Of a stretch of DNA of 64,000 nucleotides, positions 48,241-59,678 are shown in pieces; the first letter of the stretch is position 1, and each line of letters starts with the position of its first letter. Under the pieces are notes generated by a model. The model saw nothing but the letters and a program-made list of their open reading frames with translations. It was not told the origin of the DNA and did no database searches. The translations under genes were made by a program, and so were the position numbers. This DNA is from Styela clava (Eukaryota > Chordata > Ascidiacea > Stolidobranchia > Styelidae), in assembly GCF_964204865.1 (NCBI RefSeq), contig NC_135258.1:7927001-7991000 (forward strand). The letters run 5' to 3'.

Positions 48241-48930
48241 AATAGTTGGTAGAGAGTTCGCTCTCGCCCATGGCTAGATTATTATTGAAAATATTTGCTC
48301 AAAGCAAGGTCATGAAAACTCACTCAGAAATTAAATTTTATCACAAGAGGCAATCAAAAAATATTCGCAAAATACGTGTAATTGTAGTTTTTCATTTCCG
48401 CACTTCCAATTATTTTTATTTCTCCATTTATTGTTGGATGAAATAAACTTTACTCTTTGTTACAAAATCTACTTCTGATCCGGCTCGACTGCGGACGAAG
48501 AAAGTGGCGCGAAGAAGAAGCGACTCAACTTGACTTGTGGGCTGTGGCTCGACTCGGCTCCGTTCTCGAGCGTTACTTACAAACTTGGCAGGCCCGAAGC
48601 AAAATAATCCCTGATTCAAGGCTCAAGTTCAAAAACGTTGGCCAAACACTAACTATCGATGTCTTTATAATTCACAGGACTGGAGACGATGCATAGAATA
48701 TCCACCAATGGTCCTCATGAGATTCGACACAAGAGACAACGAAAAATTATTTGCAAAATATGGGTGATTGGAATTTTTTATTACGCACCGCCAAATATTT
48801 TGTGTACTTCATTCGGTGTTTGATAAAATGAGAGAGCGTATAAAGGCTTTCAAAACGGCCAATTATTCAGTAAACGAACCATTTCAAGCGGGCCATTAGT
48901 TTTACATATACTGCAAACTGGTCATTGCAT
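48240..48930 (+). pseudogene. Second relic of a ficolin gene (intron 3 - exon 4 - intron 4)
   Basis: Bases 48678-48763 match exon 4 (GACTGGAGACGATGCATAG at the start, GCAAAATATGG at the end), but the exon is 86 nt instead of 97 and so is out of frame. A shorter exon-4-end fragment lies at about 48329-48375. This is the paralogue of the relic at 7920-8660; the two copies carry different deletions. Confidence 0.75.
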
Positions 48931-49329
48931 TTACGTATATATATATATTTTATTATATTTTTTTATGACTAATTCGAGACATTATCATGCCCTCGGTTTT
49001 CTGAAGTATACCCGTAGAGAAAACCCACTCTCTTAGATTTCTTTGGAAAAATCTCGCTGTTCGTGTTGAGACTACAGTTGGAGGATTGTTTGAAGATTTC
49101 CCGTCAAACCTTTCATAAGGCTCACTGAACGCCGTCAAGTACTTCTTGGGTGGGCGTGGCATAACTGCTTTAGCATATTTCATTTCTAACCCCAACGTCA
49201 TCCCAATTTGACGTCACTACAAAGTCACAGTGACCAAATAAGGCCCTTCAAAGTCAAAGTGATTACAAACCAAGTGAGGACATGCATTAGTAATGTTATA
49301 AGCACTGGTGTGACGTCACACCCGCTATT

Positions 49330-49500
49330 TTGTGTCCAGGGTTGTATAGCTGTAGAGAGAGAAAGAGAGAGTTTATTTCGTTTGTCGAACCATAAACATA
49401 CAATGTATGCACACATATATAAATAATAATAATAAAAAACAGATGCTTAGGTGAATGACTGGGAGACAACGATACGACCTTTTGGGGTCATCAGAATCTG
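49330..49500 (-). repeat. LINE 3'-end fragment
   Basis: On the - strand, TTATGGTTCGACAAACG is followed by AATAAACTCTCTC and a CT-rich run, the usual look of a LINE 3' terminus. No coding part remains. The paralogous site near 9003 lacks the CT run and about 130 neighbouring bases. Confidence 0.45.
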
Positions 49501-52370
49501 TTGCCCCCCATACAATTATAACACCTAATAATAAAATGATTCAACAGGTTTTTTGTTAATTTTTCAATGCCTCTCATTTATTCACTATATACACTATTTA
49601 CGAGAATTTTTAAATTTGATCCCAACTTAGTGATTTAAACCCGCGATCGCTAAACAGTTGAATAAAAATACGATGCTCAATAGGATAGGATTTACATATT
49701 TATCGTGGGAGAGAGGAAAGCCGATAGGACGGTTTAACCATGTGATATGGCGAACCACGCCTCTCGTCAAGTTACCATTCCATGTCGGGTATGGGATTTG
49801 GTAGTTGTTTGTTTTCGGTAGCATGGACTTGATTGATGAAGCCGTAACCGACCAGCGGTTACGTGAACCACCCTACGGACCCATAATTCGGACCAAACTT
49901 CCGCAGTGCCAAAACGAATGAAAATTTCCCTGAAAAAATAATTTTCCACAGATGTTTCTCAGATAACTCGGCTCGGCGATATGGTCAGCATACACGAAGT
50001 TAAGGTTAAAGTCATCCAACTTCACTCGATATATCAACACCCAATAAGGCCAAAAATATTAAACAATGAGATATACATTTTATTGTAAAAATTCCTGATG
50101 TAAGTATCGCTACTTGCACTTGAGCTATTTTAACAAACTGGCAGGACTACAATACAGAAATTTGCAACTATTACGGCGTTTCCCCCAAAATAAGAGAGTG
50201 TCATATTTCAATTTTTTTTCGAAAAATAACACTAGGGCTTATTTTTTGGGGATGTCGTTTATTTTCATTTAGAGAAATACGAGATTTCAAATATATATAC
50301 AAAATATCAAAAACGATATCCATTTACTTAAAAATAACAAATTTTTATTCAAAATAACAGCTAAACATAGAATATTAATCCTTTAAAACGAGTAGGAAAG
50401 ATTGTTTGCTGTAGAACGAGGCAAAAAAATGTGCTATCGACTAGGTCTTATTTTAAGGGAAGGGCTTATATTAAAATCATTTTTAAAATTCATGTCTCAT
50501 TTTCAGGGTAGGTCTTATTTTCGTGTAAACACGGTAGTACGTATCATGATATTAAAATATGCGTATCGTAAATTTTCAACAAGGATTACATTGCCAAAAT
50601 ATATTAAAAAAGTATACTACATGCATGGAACGAAGGATAATGGCATATATAAAGGTTATAAGAACATCTAATATTCTGGAGTGTATAAAATAATATATTA
50701 TCTATTTGACTTGAGCTCTTGCTAAAGAATTACTAGCATACTGTTTGTCAATAATTTTATTTGTCTCCTCTTTTGCGTGAATATTTAACCTTATATCGAA
50801 AAAGCGTTTTACAATTTTAAAAGCGACATTGTTGTATGAAATTATATTTCAAGCAGTGAACTTCATCTGTCAGAAAAATAACTGGCGAACATATAATATG
50901 AAAGGCATTAATGTCGGCGCGAAATATAGTTTCTACGTCGCGCAAAAATACGATTGCATTTTTGAATGGATGGCATACATATTGTGTAAAACTATCAACT
51001 TTCTAATTTTTATCATGTGTGTAAGACCGAAAAAGAGTTAGTAACGATTGTGGGCATTCATCGGGATTGACAGATTCCATAGAAACAAACAAACAATTTG
51101 AACCCTGCGGGCCCGCTGGAAACATCGAGGCTAATTTTTCACTGTTGGACATCATTAAAATTACAATTAAGTTTTATCAACGAGAACGTGGAAAACCTAA
51201 TGGCCTCGCTAGATCACCTATAGTAAATATTTTACGTTTTTCGACGCAAAAGAATCGAAATATCCTACCAATAAGTTGATAGGAGCTGTAACACCAGTCG
51301 CGGCAACGGGTCTTTAAATTTTGTACGTTTTAATGTACAACTTGTATGCTTCAATGAAATTTGTAAGGCCGCACAATGTGCTATGAATGAGTTCGTTTAC
51401 ATCTTATAATTTTTGGAGCAACTGTTGTAACAGCTCATTAAATCAAGAAAACTTTTCCCGAAAAAGTTCATTTTGTCAGCTTCTGAAATGATTAATATAA
51501 ACGCAGGCTTCAAACGTTCGGCATGGTGTGACTGTGAACAGGTATCACAATATCAGTTCAAATAATACCTGTTTTAAACCTATGCTTTAGGTGAATGACG
51601 TTTCATACTTGCGCGGGAAAGCGATATGTGTTTTCATAAGGAACGCAGAGCTACTACGTTGCAACGTAATTGCGTAACGAAGTAATTAGGGAACGTCGTT
51701 GTTCAACTCAAGTTGGCGCAGCGGACATGTGAAGAATTGGAGAACATTGAATGAAATAGCTTATACAACTTCACTGGTTCATGATAAATTCAATTTAACG
51801 GTACTATTCAAAAGCTATCTTTAACCTCTATGTGTCGATATCATATTAGATTAACACAACAACAAATCTAAGTTTTTGTTATTTAATTCAAAAACATTTA
51901 AACAAATTTCACGCTTTTCAATATTGTCGATTTTTGTACGATAATCGCGACATTTTATCACCATCTCATAATTATCGTTAGTCTCCTAGATTTTCTCTCA
52001 AACAATATAAAACTTGTCCGTATATGTTATAAGGTTCGTGAGATATGAGGTTTCGAAGTTGCATATTTCACACGGGATGATAAGATAACTATCGCAACTT
52101 TCAAGAAGCCGCGCAATACCAGTATTATTCTTTTAGGCAAATAGCAAAAGAAAAATACTGAACTTACCCGAATAAAATGCAAAAAAGTAACAAATCTTCA
52201 AACAAATTGACGAACTAAACCTGAACAGCATACTGACGGAGCTAAAACAAACCGGGGCTACCGCGTTACCACGATTCTTCGGACACAAAATGGCGTCCTT
52301 TATGCACCATTGCACTCGATGTCTACACTTGGTTTCTAATTACTTTTGTCAAAGTATACTGACTGCCGTC
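49500..52370. other. Duplicated intergenic block, no gene seen
   Basis: Matches about 9130-11750, with local insertions near 50090-50200 and 52070-52240. No frame shared by both copies looks coding. Confidence 0.55.
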
Positions 52371-52376
52371 TGAAAA

Positions 52377-52934
52377 CAGGGATGTCCTATCCGGGGGCCG
52401 CATGCGGCCCACAGGAAGAATTCGTGCGGCCCACTTGAAGTTTTTATATAAATATGGACATATAAACATATTTTACATAACAATTTTCTGGTATGATGTC
52501 AAATCATACTAGAATTTAGGCTTTAATTTCACTCGACTCCGCCCTAAGAAAAGCGTTGTTAAACGTCACAGAACATGATTTTATAGAGGGCCACTCAAGC
52601 GTGCAACATCTTTGGCGAGACAATGAGTTTTCTACCCATTGTGAAGTCATCAAGGTTGAAGTCACATACCGGTACTGTGTTTTATCGATGGTTGTTGAAC
52701 CACAAAAACAAATCCACCGGTATGTCTGGAACAAAATAGATGAAGCTTGAGGATGAAAATCGAAAATATCAAAAGGATTGGGAAGAGTTGTAAGGCAACG
52801 ATGTATGCGTAATATGCCTGTTTGTAGCTTTAAGAATTATATTTGAAAAGCATAGGTGTACGCTGACGAACGAAAATTTGACAAACCAGTTAGTTACATT
52901 GTGCGGTATCAAAACTACCCGTTGATATTTAACT
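52377..52934. mobile_element. Right-truncated hAT-type element
   Basis: Begins CAGGGATGTCC and follows the 11753 element to about its base 550, then joins ATATGGTAATGCTTCCGC, which in the other block lies about 1 kb further on (near 13358). The right terminus and target duplication have been deleted. Confidence 0.75.
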
Positions 52935-53460
52935 ATATGGTAATGCTTCCGCAAAGATATCTATACCTGATATACTGGGAATTCATTTTAACTGTTTTTT
53001 AATGTAAATAAATGATTATCTCTTGCGTCCGGTTTAGCGTGACATCATAATGTACAGATTATTTCGGCATCTGACGGTAGTTGAAATTTATATTAAATAT
53101 ATATAGTAACTGAACACAATTAGTTCAACGGAAAAGATGACTTTAACGGATTAGTTTAATTAACGGAAGCGGATCGTACATTGCTATATATCGGCACAAT
53201 CTCAGGGGAGAGGTAAAATGGATTTCAAACGGTTTCATATTTCACCATATGCTCGGTAAAAGCAAAACTATTCGAGCAAAGATGCTCAAACAATGGCTGG
53301 TCGTATCAAATGCTTTTGCCCATGCACTCCATAGATCATAACATTATTAAAACATTGTACAAGATTGTCTTACAATAACTAGATCGTATAATCAGTATTG
53401 AGAAGGTCTAGAGCAGTTCTCCTCAAACGGATGTATATATAACCGGCTCGGGTTCCAAAT

Positions 53461-53753
53461 AGCGACTGTCAGAACAGCGACAGTCATAATGGAGACTTCA
53501 TAAAAGTGACGTAATCAAGTGAGCGACTGTCAAAATGGCGACCGCATTAAAACAGCGACTGTTATGATAGCGTTAGAGTTAGTCCAAATAAAATGTTGTT
53601 CTAAAGTCCCTTTTGGTTTCAATCTTTCACTACGCAGTATTTGCCTGTTTGTGCGTGCATACGTGTGTAGAGAGGTCCCTAACCCTAACACGAGTTAAGT
53701 CGCTATCATACCAGTCGCTGCATTATGGCAGTCGCTGTTTTGACAGTCGCTAT
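53461..53753. repeat. GCGAC foldback repeat, copy 4
   Basis: Same inverted arrangement as copy 1; its right arm keeps GCAGTCGCTGTTTTGACAGTC. Confidence 0.75.
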
Positions 53754-54092
53754 CCGGCCTGGATACCATACCACCAGGGGTACCGAAGATTTAAAGGGTA
53801 TATCACATAAATAGAGTGTTTCAACATAAAAAGAGATTTGGTACACTAACTTATTTTATTGCATTGTGTCACAAATAAAGCATAACGTGTATGTGCATTT
53901 AGTTAAGCACTTTGCTACATTCATATTGCGTCGCCCCACCGTTACCCAAGATGTGGTTGTATGATTGTAATGAAAGAGCTAGGTTATTTTAAACCCATCT
54001 CACGCTAAAAAAGAAGTGTCATAGGCAAACATTTTTACGCAAAATGTGATCACGGGAGATATTACGTAACTATTGAGATCACACAATCGATC

Positions 54093-54153
54093 ATGGTGAA
54101 AAAGCCTGCTTTAACATCATTCGCAATGATCGTTGTACTGGTGTTCCTAATAG
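54093..54153 (+). CDS. Candidate leader exon upstream of gene G
   Basis: 61-nt hydrophobic leader frame (MVKKPALTS...VLVFLI) with the same phase-1 GTTAGT donor. An upstream deletion breaks the alternative overlapping frame but leaves this one intact. Confidence 0.4.
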
Positions 54154-55012
54154 GTTAGTAATTATCAGATGCGTACTATCTGAAAGTTACTACATAAAAA
54201 TTAATTCCATAGTAAGACAAGTAGATACAACAACAAACGCGACAATAAACAACAATTGCATGAAATCAGAAGTATTGCCACTTATGACCTGATGCCTGAA
54301 GCTATTGACAAGGCTGAAATATAATCATAAATACCCTGCTCCATATTCGAAAAAACGAGATGCAAAGGCTACGCATAACTCCAGAGGCTACAAGATTTGA
54401 TTAAATATATTCGATTCTAAATCGATATCAATTCTGAAACAGAAAAGGGTTATGCACAGGGGCGTGTCAAACTGTTCTGCTGCATGGGGCGAGTTTCTGA
54501 TATCGATGCTCCTTAAACCTAACTTCTAAAATAATTTGGCTTATAAACATATTATAGATGTTTTTATGCAAGAGAATTAATAAATTAAAGATCACATAAC
54601 AATGAAATGTTTGTATTGTTTAAATTTAAATCACCAAACTAAGCAAAAAAAATCACTCCTATAACGTGCTGCCCTAGTTATGGGATATTCCATATTAGGA
54701 TCAAAACAGAAACATCAGCACCAGTAAATAGTAATTAAATCGAGCGATATATAGGTTTTAGTGAGATTGCAAGAATAACCGCAATACTGCACACTTTGAA
54801 GACCTAATTTGAATAAATATCACAATGCTGCAGTTTTCAACTCGAAATAATACACGTGATGCATAAAGTAAATAGCCTGCTGACCTAGAGGTAAGTTTTC
54901 GCGTGTTTGTGTTTATTAGCGACATATTAATTTCATTCTGCTGCTATTACAGCCGTGACATAACTGCCTACTAAAACTCATTTAACCGCAGAGTCAACAA
55001 CGCAATGCGTTG

Positions 55013-55022
55013 TATATAAAAG
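55013..55022 (+). promoter_or_regulatory. TATA box of gene G
   Basis: TATATAAAAG lies 63 bases before the ATG. Confidence 0.8.
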
Positions 55023-55075
55023 CAATTATTCTGGGCCGTTTGGTATTTTATTCCTGTAAATTTTATCAGACGGAC

Positions 55076-58055
55076 ATGATGTGGACGCTTAATACTATGT
55101 CATTTTTCTTGGTGACTTTAATCATTCTCCAATACTTCGCTAGTGAGTCTCAAGCAAGTATTAGTCTCGGAACCTGTCATCTTTTGTGTAATGAGGAAGA
55201 AGCTTGTATGGAAGGGCCTCCTGGACCACCTGGAGAGCGCGGCCCAGAAGGACCTCGCGGAATGATGGGACCAGCAGGGCCACCCAGTACTTGCTGCGAA
55301 GATCTAGTTGAACGATACGAACAGCTTGATCATCATGTTCAAGAGTTGGATGGTAAGTTATCAAATGTTGCGATGCATTGGGAAACTGTACTTTTTCTGT
55401 TTTAGTCTCCCGTTTAATATTAGTTTGGCAAGTTCATTATTTCAACGAAAAATTGCAAGTTGCTAACTTGCATTATATTTGTACTTGTTGCTTGTACATT
55501 CGGGCAATTGTTATTTGGGTTGGAAAAAGCGAAATAGTTATAATTTTTTGGGCAATTCGATACGATACAAAGAACAATACTTTGACTTGGGAAATTTATC
55601 TATATTCGTAACATGGCTCGATACCATGTAAAAATAATTTTCCAAACAATTCTTAGTTTTTTAAATTATTAAAACAGGCATGGAACACATTATAAGTGAC
55701 ATTACTTTCTCTAGAATGGATGTTTGCACGGGACTGTGCAGCGGTAAAAACTCACGTGATATCAAGTGGAACTTACGTGATTCATCCGTTCAATGAAAGT
55801 AAACAAGGAGTCCAAGTGTATTGTGATCAAGAAACCGATGGTGGTGGATGGATTGTGAGTAGAGTTTTGATATCCCTCGTGTACCCTTGTAACACCATAC
55901 GGCGGTAAGGAGTTGGGCAATCCTTATGCCTATAATCACCCACAGGATTCAAACCTGCGAACCCACGCAGTGTAATCAGAGGTGCGATGGAAAGCGTTGT
56001 CCTAACACGTCGCCTCAGATTTTAGACCAATGCGTCGCGCAAAAATATTAACCATAATATATCATTGCATATGCTCGTTTTATGACACAAAAAGAAAGAA
56101 TACAGACATCTGAGTCGAACAATTGTCCCTAAAATTTGACGATCCCAACTCATTTTGAATTTACCTGTCACATTCATTTTTAGGTAATACAAAGAAGACT
56201 TGACGGAACTGAAGATTTTTATCGTGACTGGAATGACTATGTCACCGGTTTCGGGTACATAGGACGAGAATTCTGGCTAGGTATACTTTAAATTATAAAC
56301 ATAATTTTGCGTTGGTTATTTGAAATATAATACAATTTATATAATTTCATACTGATGATGGCGTCGATGATGACAAGGCAATGTGTTTTGTCTCAAATTT
56401 TCTATTTATAAGGATTCGGTATTCCGACTATCATATATATACAGGGTGGATCTGAAGTATATTAAAATTAATGTTAGATTATTTTCACAAAACTGTCACT
56501 CTACACCTGGTCCACCCAAAATACCATCAAAATATACCAGATTCTAAACAATTTTATTCCTTCAAATTATGACCTCGGCTTGTGACTCGGGTATGCAGTA
56601 ACTTGATTCGATACCGTTCTCGATCGTTAAAAACGTTCGTTGTTCAAGGTTTAAGTTCAGAAACGCGGGCTAACCATTAGCTAACTGGCTCGTTTAACTG
56701 TGTCTATGACGTAAAATATTGACTAGAATTGACTCAATGTTGGAAAACACATGATTCAAGGTTTTAGAAACGTTGGCCTAACACTATTGATATCTTCATA
56801 ATTCACAGGATTGGAAACGATGCATAGAATATCTACCAATGGTCCTCATGAGATTCGATTCGATTTTATCACAAGAGACAACGAAAAATTATTTGCAAAA
56901 TACGGGTAATGGAAGTTGTTTTTACGCACTGCCAAGTATTTTGTATACCTTATTTAGTTTTTGGTAAACTGAAAGAGCGTAAAAAGACTTACAAAACGGT
57001 CAAACAAAAATTCAGTGAACTAACATTTTAAGTTTGCTTATAGTATTGCGTGTGAATATACAGAGTGTATTTAAAGTCCCTTCACAGTATAAATTTTATG
57101 AAGTCAGTTTCCAATATATTTACACCAGGTTTGTTGTAATTTAATCAGTAATTGTTTGAGTATATTTACTTCATTTAATACATCTGTGAGGGCCAGAACA
57201 ATATATCAATAAATTCCCTTTGCAATTTTGGAAAAATTCCAAGACTTCATGATCGCCCCGTATATTTAGATTCTAGGCGGCTACATAAAAGTAACAAAAG
57301 TAATTGTTTGTTTGAAGCATTTGATTTTTTAAAGATTTCTCCACATTTTCGTTTGATGATCGTCATCGTTTCTGGCAAATTTGTTTCAAGTAGACTCATC
57401 CTAAAATAACCTAAAATATCATATAATTTTTAGACAATTTCAAATTGCTGGAGCAGAGGACAATTATCGAATAACGATTACCGGATATTCAGGAAATGCA
57501 GGTATACTCAAAATAATTTTTATAATCTACAATTGACAATAACGCTGTTTTTCGATTTATATAGCAATGGTTACCAACCGGAGGTCCCAATGGGGCATAG
57601 CAGTAAGAGGGCGCCACAGTGCTAGGCGTGAAACTGATCTTACTTATGCCTTGGCAAGTAAGCTTCCATCAAGCTAAGCATGATTTTAATTGCCTAATCT
57701 TCATCTCTCATCATAAATATAGGATTTGATCAAGTAACATGTATCGCACTACACTTATTCTTGAGTCATTTAATTTATCACGTTGTTTCTATTAACAGGC
57801 GATTCAATGGCGCACCATAACAATAACCAATTTACGACGAAGGATCAAGAAAACGACCAGGACCCAGGAAAAAATTGCGCTGAATCGTACATAGGGGGTT
57901 GGTGGTACAACTATTGTCACCACGCTAACTTGAATGGTTTATACACAGGTACATCGACCGAGGGTTTATCGTGGTTTAAGTGGAAAAATACGTACACTCC
58001 ATTTGCAAAATTTGTGGAAATTAAGATCAGGAAATCAGCCGTGCCAGATCTTTAA
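55076..58055 (+). CDS. Ficolin-like lectin G, type 2
   Basis: Exons 55076-55352, 55715-55854, 56184-56280, 56809-56905, 57434-57501 and 57799-58055 join to a 311-aa open frame. It has a signal peptide, Cys pair, eight Gly-X-Y triplets, CC, neck ([10 protein letters not shown]) and FReD. Exon 6 is nearly identical to that of B ([34 protein letters not shown]), while exon 1 has WTLNT like C and E, so the gene is mosaic. Odd residues: FASESQAS in place of FACESQAS near signal cleavage, and GYIGREFWL in exon 3. Probably a functional secreted lectin. Confidence 0.9.
55890..56050 (-). repeat. tRNA-SINE relic in intron 2 of gene G
   Basis: Short decayed copy at the shared intron position. Confidence 0.4.
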
Positions 58056-58309
58056 TAGTATAGAAGTGAAATAGTTTATAACATCTACGTACAATACAAG
58101 GGTGGCATAAAGACGCACATCAAGGTAAATCTCAAAGATACAAAACCCCTGAAATTATTCAATCCTGAGACACAGTCTTCTCTGATTCATCATGATAACA
58201 ATCTAAAATTAGAATGAGTCGCCCATTGACGTACACGTTTTGACGTAGATTGCGAGTTTAACTCTGATGCGCGACTTTATGGCCACCTCTGTATTGTAAC
58301 GTACAGTCA

Positions 58310-58315
58310 AATAAA
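58310..58315 (+). promoter_or_regulatory. Poly(A) signal of gene G
   Basis: AATAAA in CAGTCAAATAAATACTTT, about 255 bases after the stop codon. Confidence 0.7.
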
Positions 58316-58319
58316 TACT

Positions 58320-59610
58320 TTCTCATTAGTCCATTGAAATTTCAAGTTTTGCCTGATACATGTGTTTATGTGTGTCAAGATTATCATGTTTGCCTATCGT
58401 GAAATATCAGACTAATAGTACTTGCCATAATAATCTATCTTGCCGTAATAATATTCTTTAAAATTGCATTGTGTCGTGTCTTTTCACCTAAAATATATAT
58501 CACCTTTCATCACATTATTTTTTTTTCAATAATGGAGGACGAATAGATGAGATTCCCACCAATGTTGCTCTCAAGCGTAGCCAGGTGGTGGGGTGCTGGG
58601 GTTATGCTCACGGATTTTCAGTATTTTTAGTGGGATTTTGGGCATTTGCCAATGGGACATAATCATAATGACATCCTAATGAACAAACCTAGGAAAATTT
58701 TCAAGATATTGTTGGATATCATTGGCTGTTTTTATCTGGCCTTGTTCAGAGTAAAAAACACGAGTAAGCGTCGTATTACGTCATTATACAATCAAGCCTA
58801 AATACTTAGAAGATATTCAAGCTTATTGGGGGGGTTTTGTATAGAGTGGCTTTTTATTGTGGGTTTCTCCAAACACACAAATTATCGAAAACAAAGAATT
58901 CATCACTCAGTCAGTTCGCTGAGTTGCCACACACAATAAAAAATAACTTACTAGGAAAGAAGAAGTCGCATATCATAATTGCATCTTAAAGAAAAGCAGG
59001 ATTTCACAAAGAAATTGAGGAATTCACTTCGAAACAAGATGGCTGATAATCAATGACGAATAAATAAAATCGGAGCAATACCACCGGAGATTCACAAATT
59101 GACATCAAAATATGCGTTCGATACATAGTAATCCCCAAGGACCGCTAGACATTTACCGGTATTTAGAATTTACCCTCGAAACTATAGGCAAGAAAATACC
59201 ACGTCAGTAATATGTATATGAGGGCAAATGTTTCGTATCCAGCTTGTAATCCCAACGTAGTTAAATTGACGTGCGAAATGTAATTTGAAAATAAATTTTA
59301 AAGTTTTAATTAAGTCGTGCGGTATACAAGGCTTAATAAGATTGCAAGAATAATCGAAAGGCTGCACCGGTCAAAAGCCTCATTTGATTATTTATATTTA
59401 TGATGTACTTTAACAAGTAATAAAATCCTATATTAGATACATACGAGACATGGTGTGCTGATTTAATATTCCCCAGAGATAGATTGCGCATGTATTCGAA
59501 AATTAGCGGCATATCAATGTTATTCTGGAATCATAACAGCCGTGGCAACGACTTTGTCTAAACATAACAACAGCTGCCTACTAAAATTCACATGTCCCAC
59601 CACAGCGCGT
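58320..59610. other. Intergenic block between G and F, no gene seen
   Basis: Bases 58320-58790 match downstream of B. After a breakpoint near 58792 the sequence is unique until 59071, from where it matches the D upstream relic at 30287. Confidence 0.55.
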
Positions 59611-59614
59611 AGTG

Positions 59615-59622
59615 TATAAAAG
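59615..59622 (+). promoter_or_regulatory. TATA box of gene F
   Basis: TATAAAAG lies 64 bases before the ATG, followed by CAATTATTTTGGGCCG as in the other genes. The more distal upstream sequence is unrelated to that of A, B, C, E and G. Confidence 0.75.
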
Positions 59623-59678
59623 CAATTATTTTGGGCCGATCGACATTTTATTGCTCATAATTGAGCCAGACGAAGATA

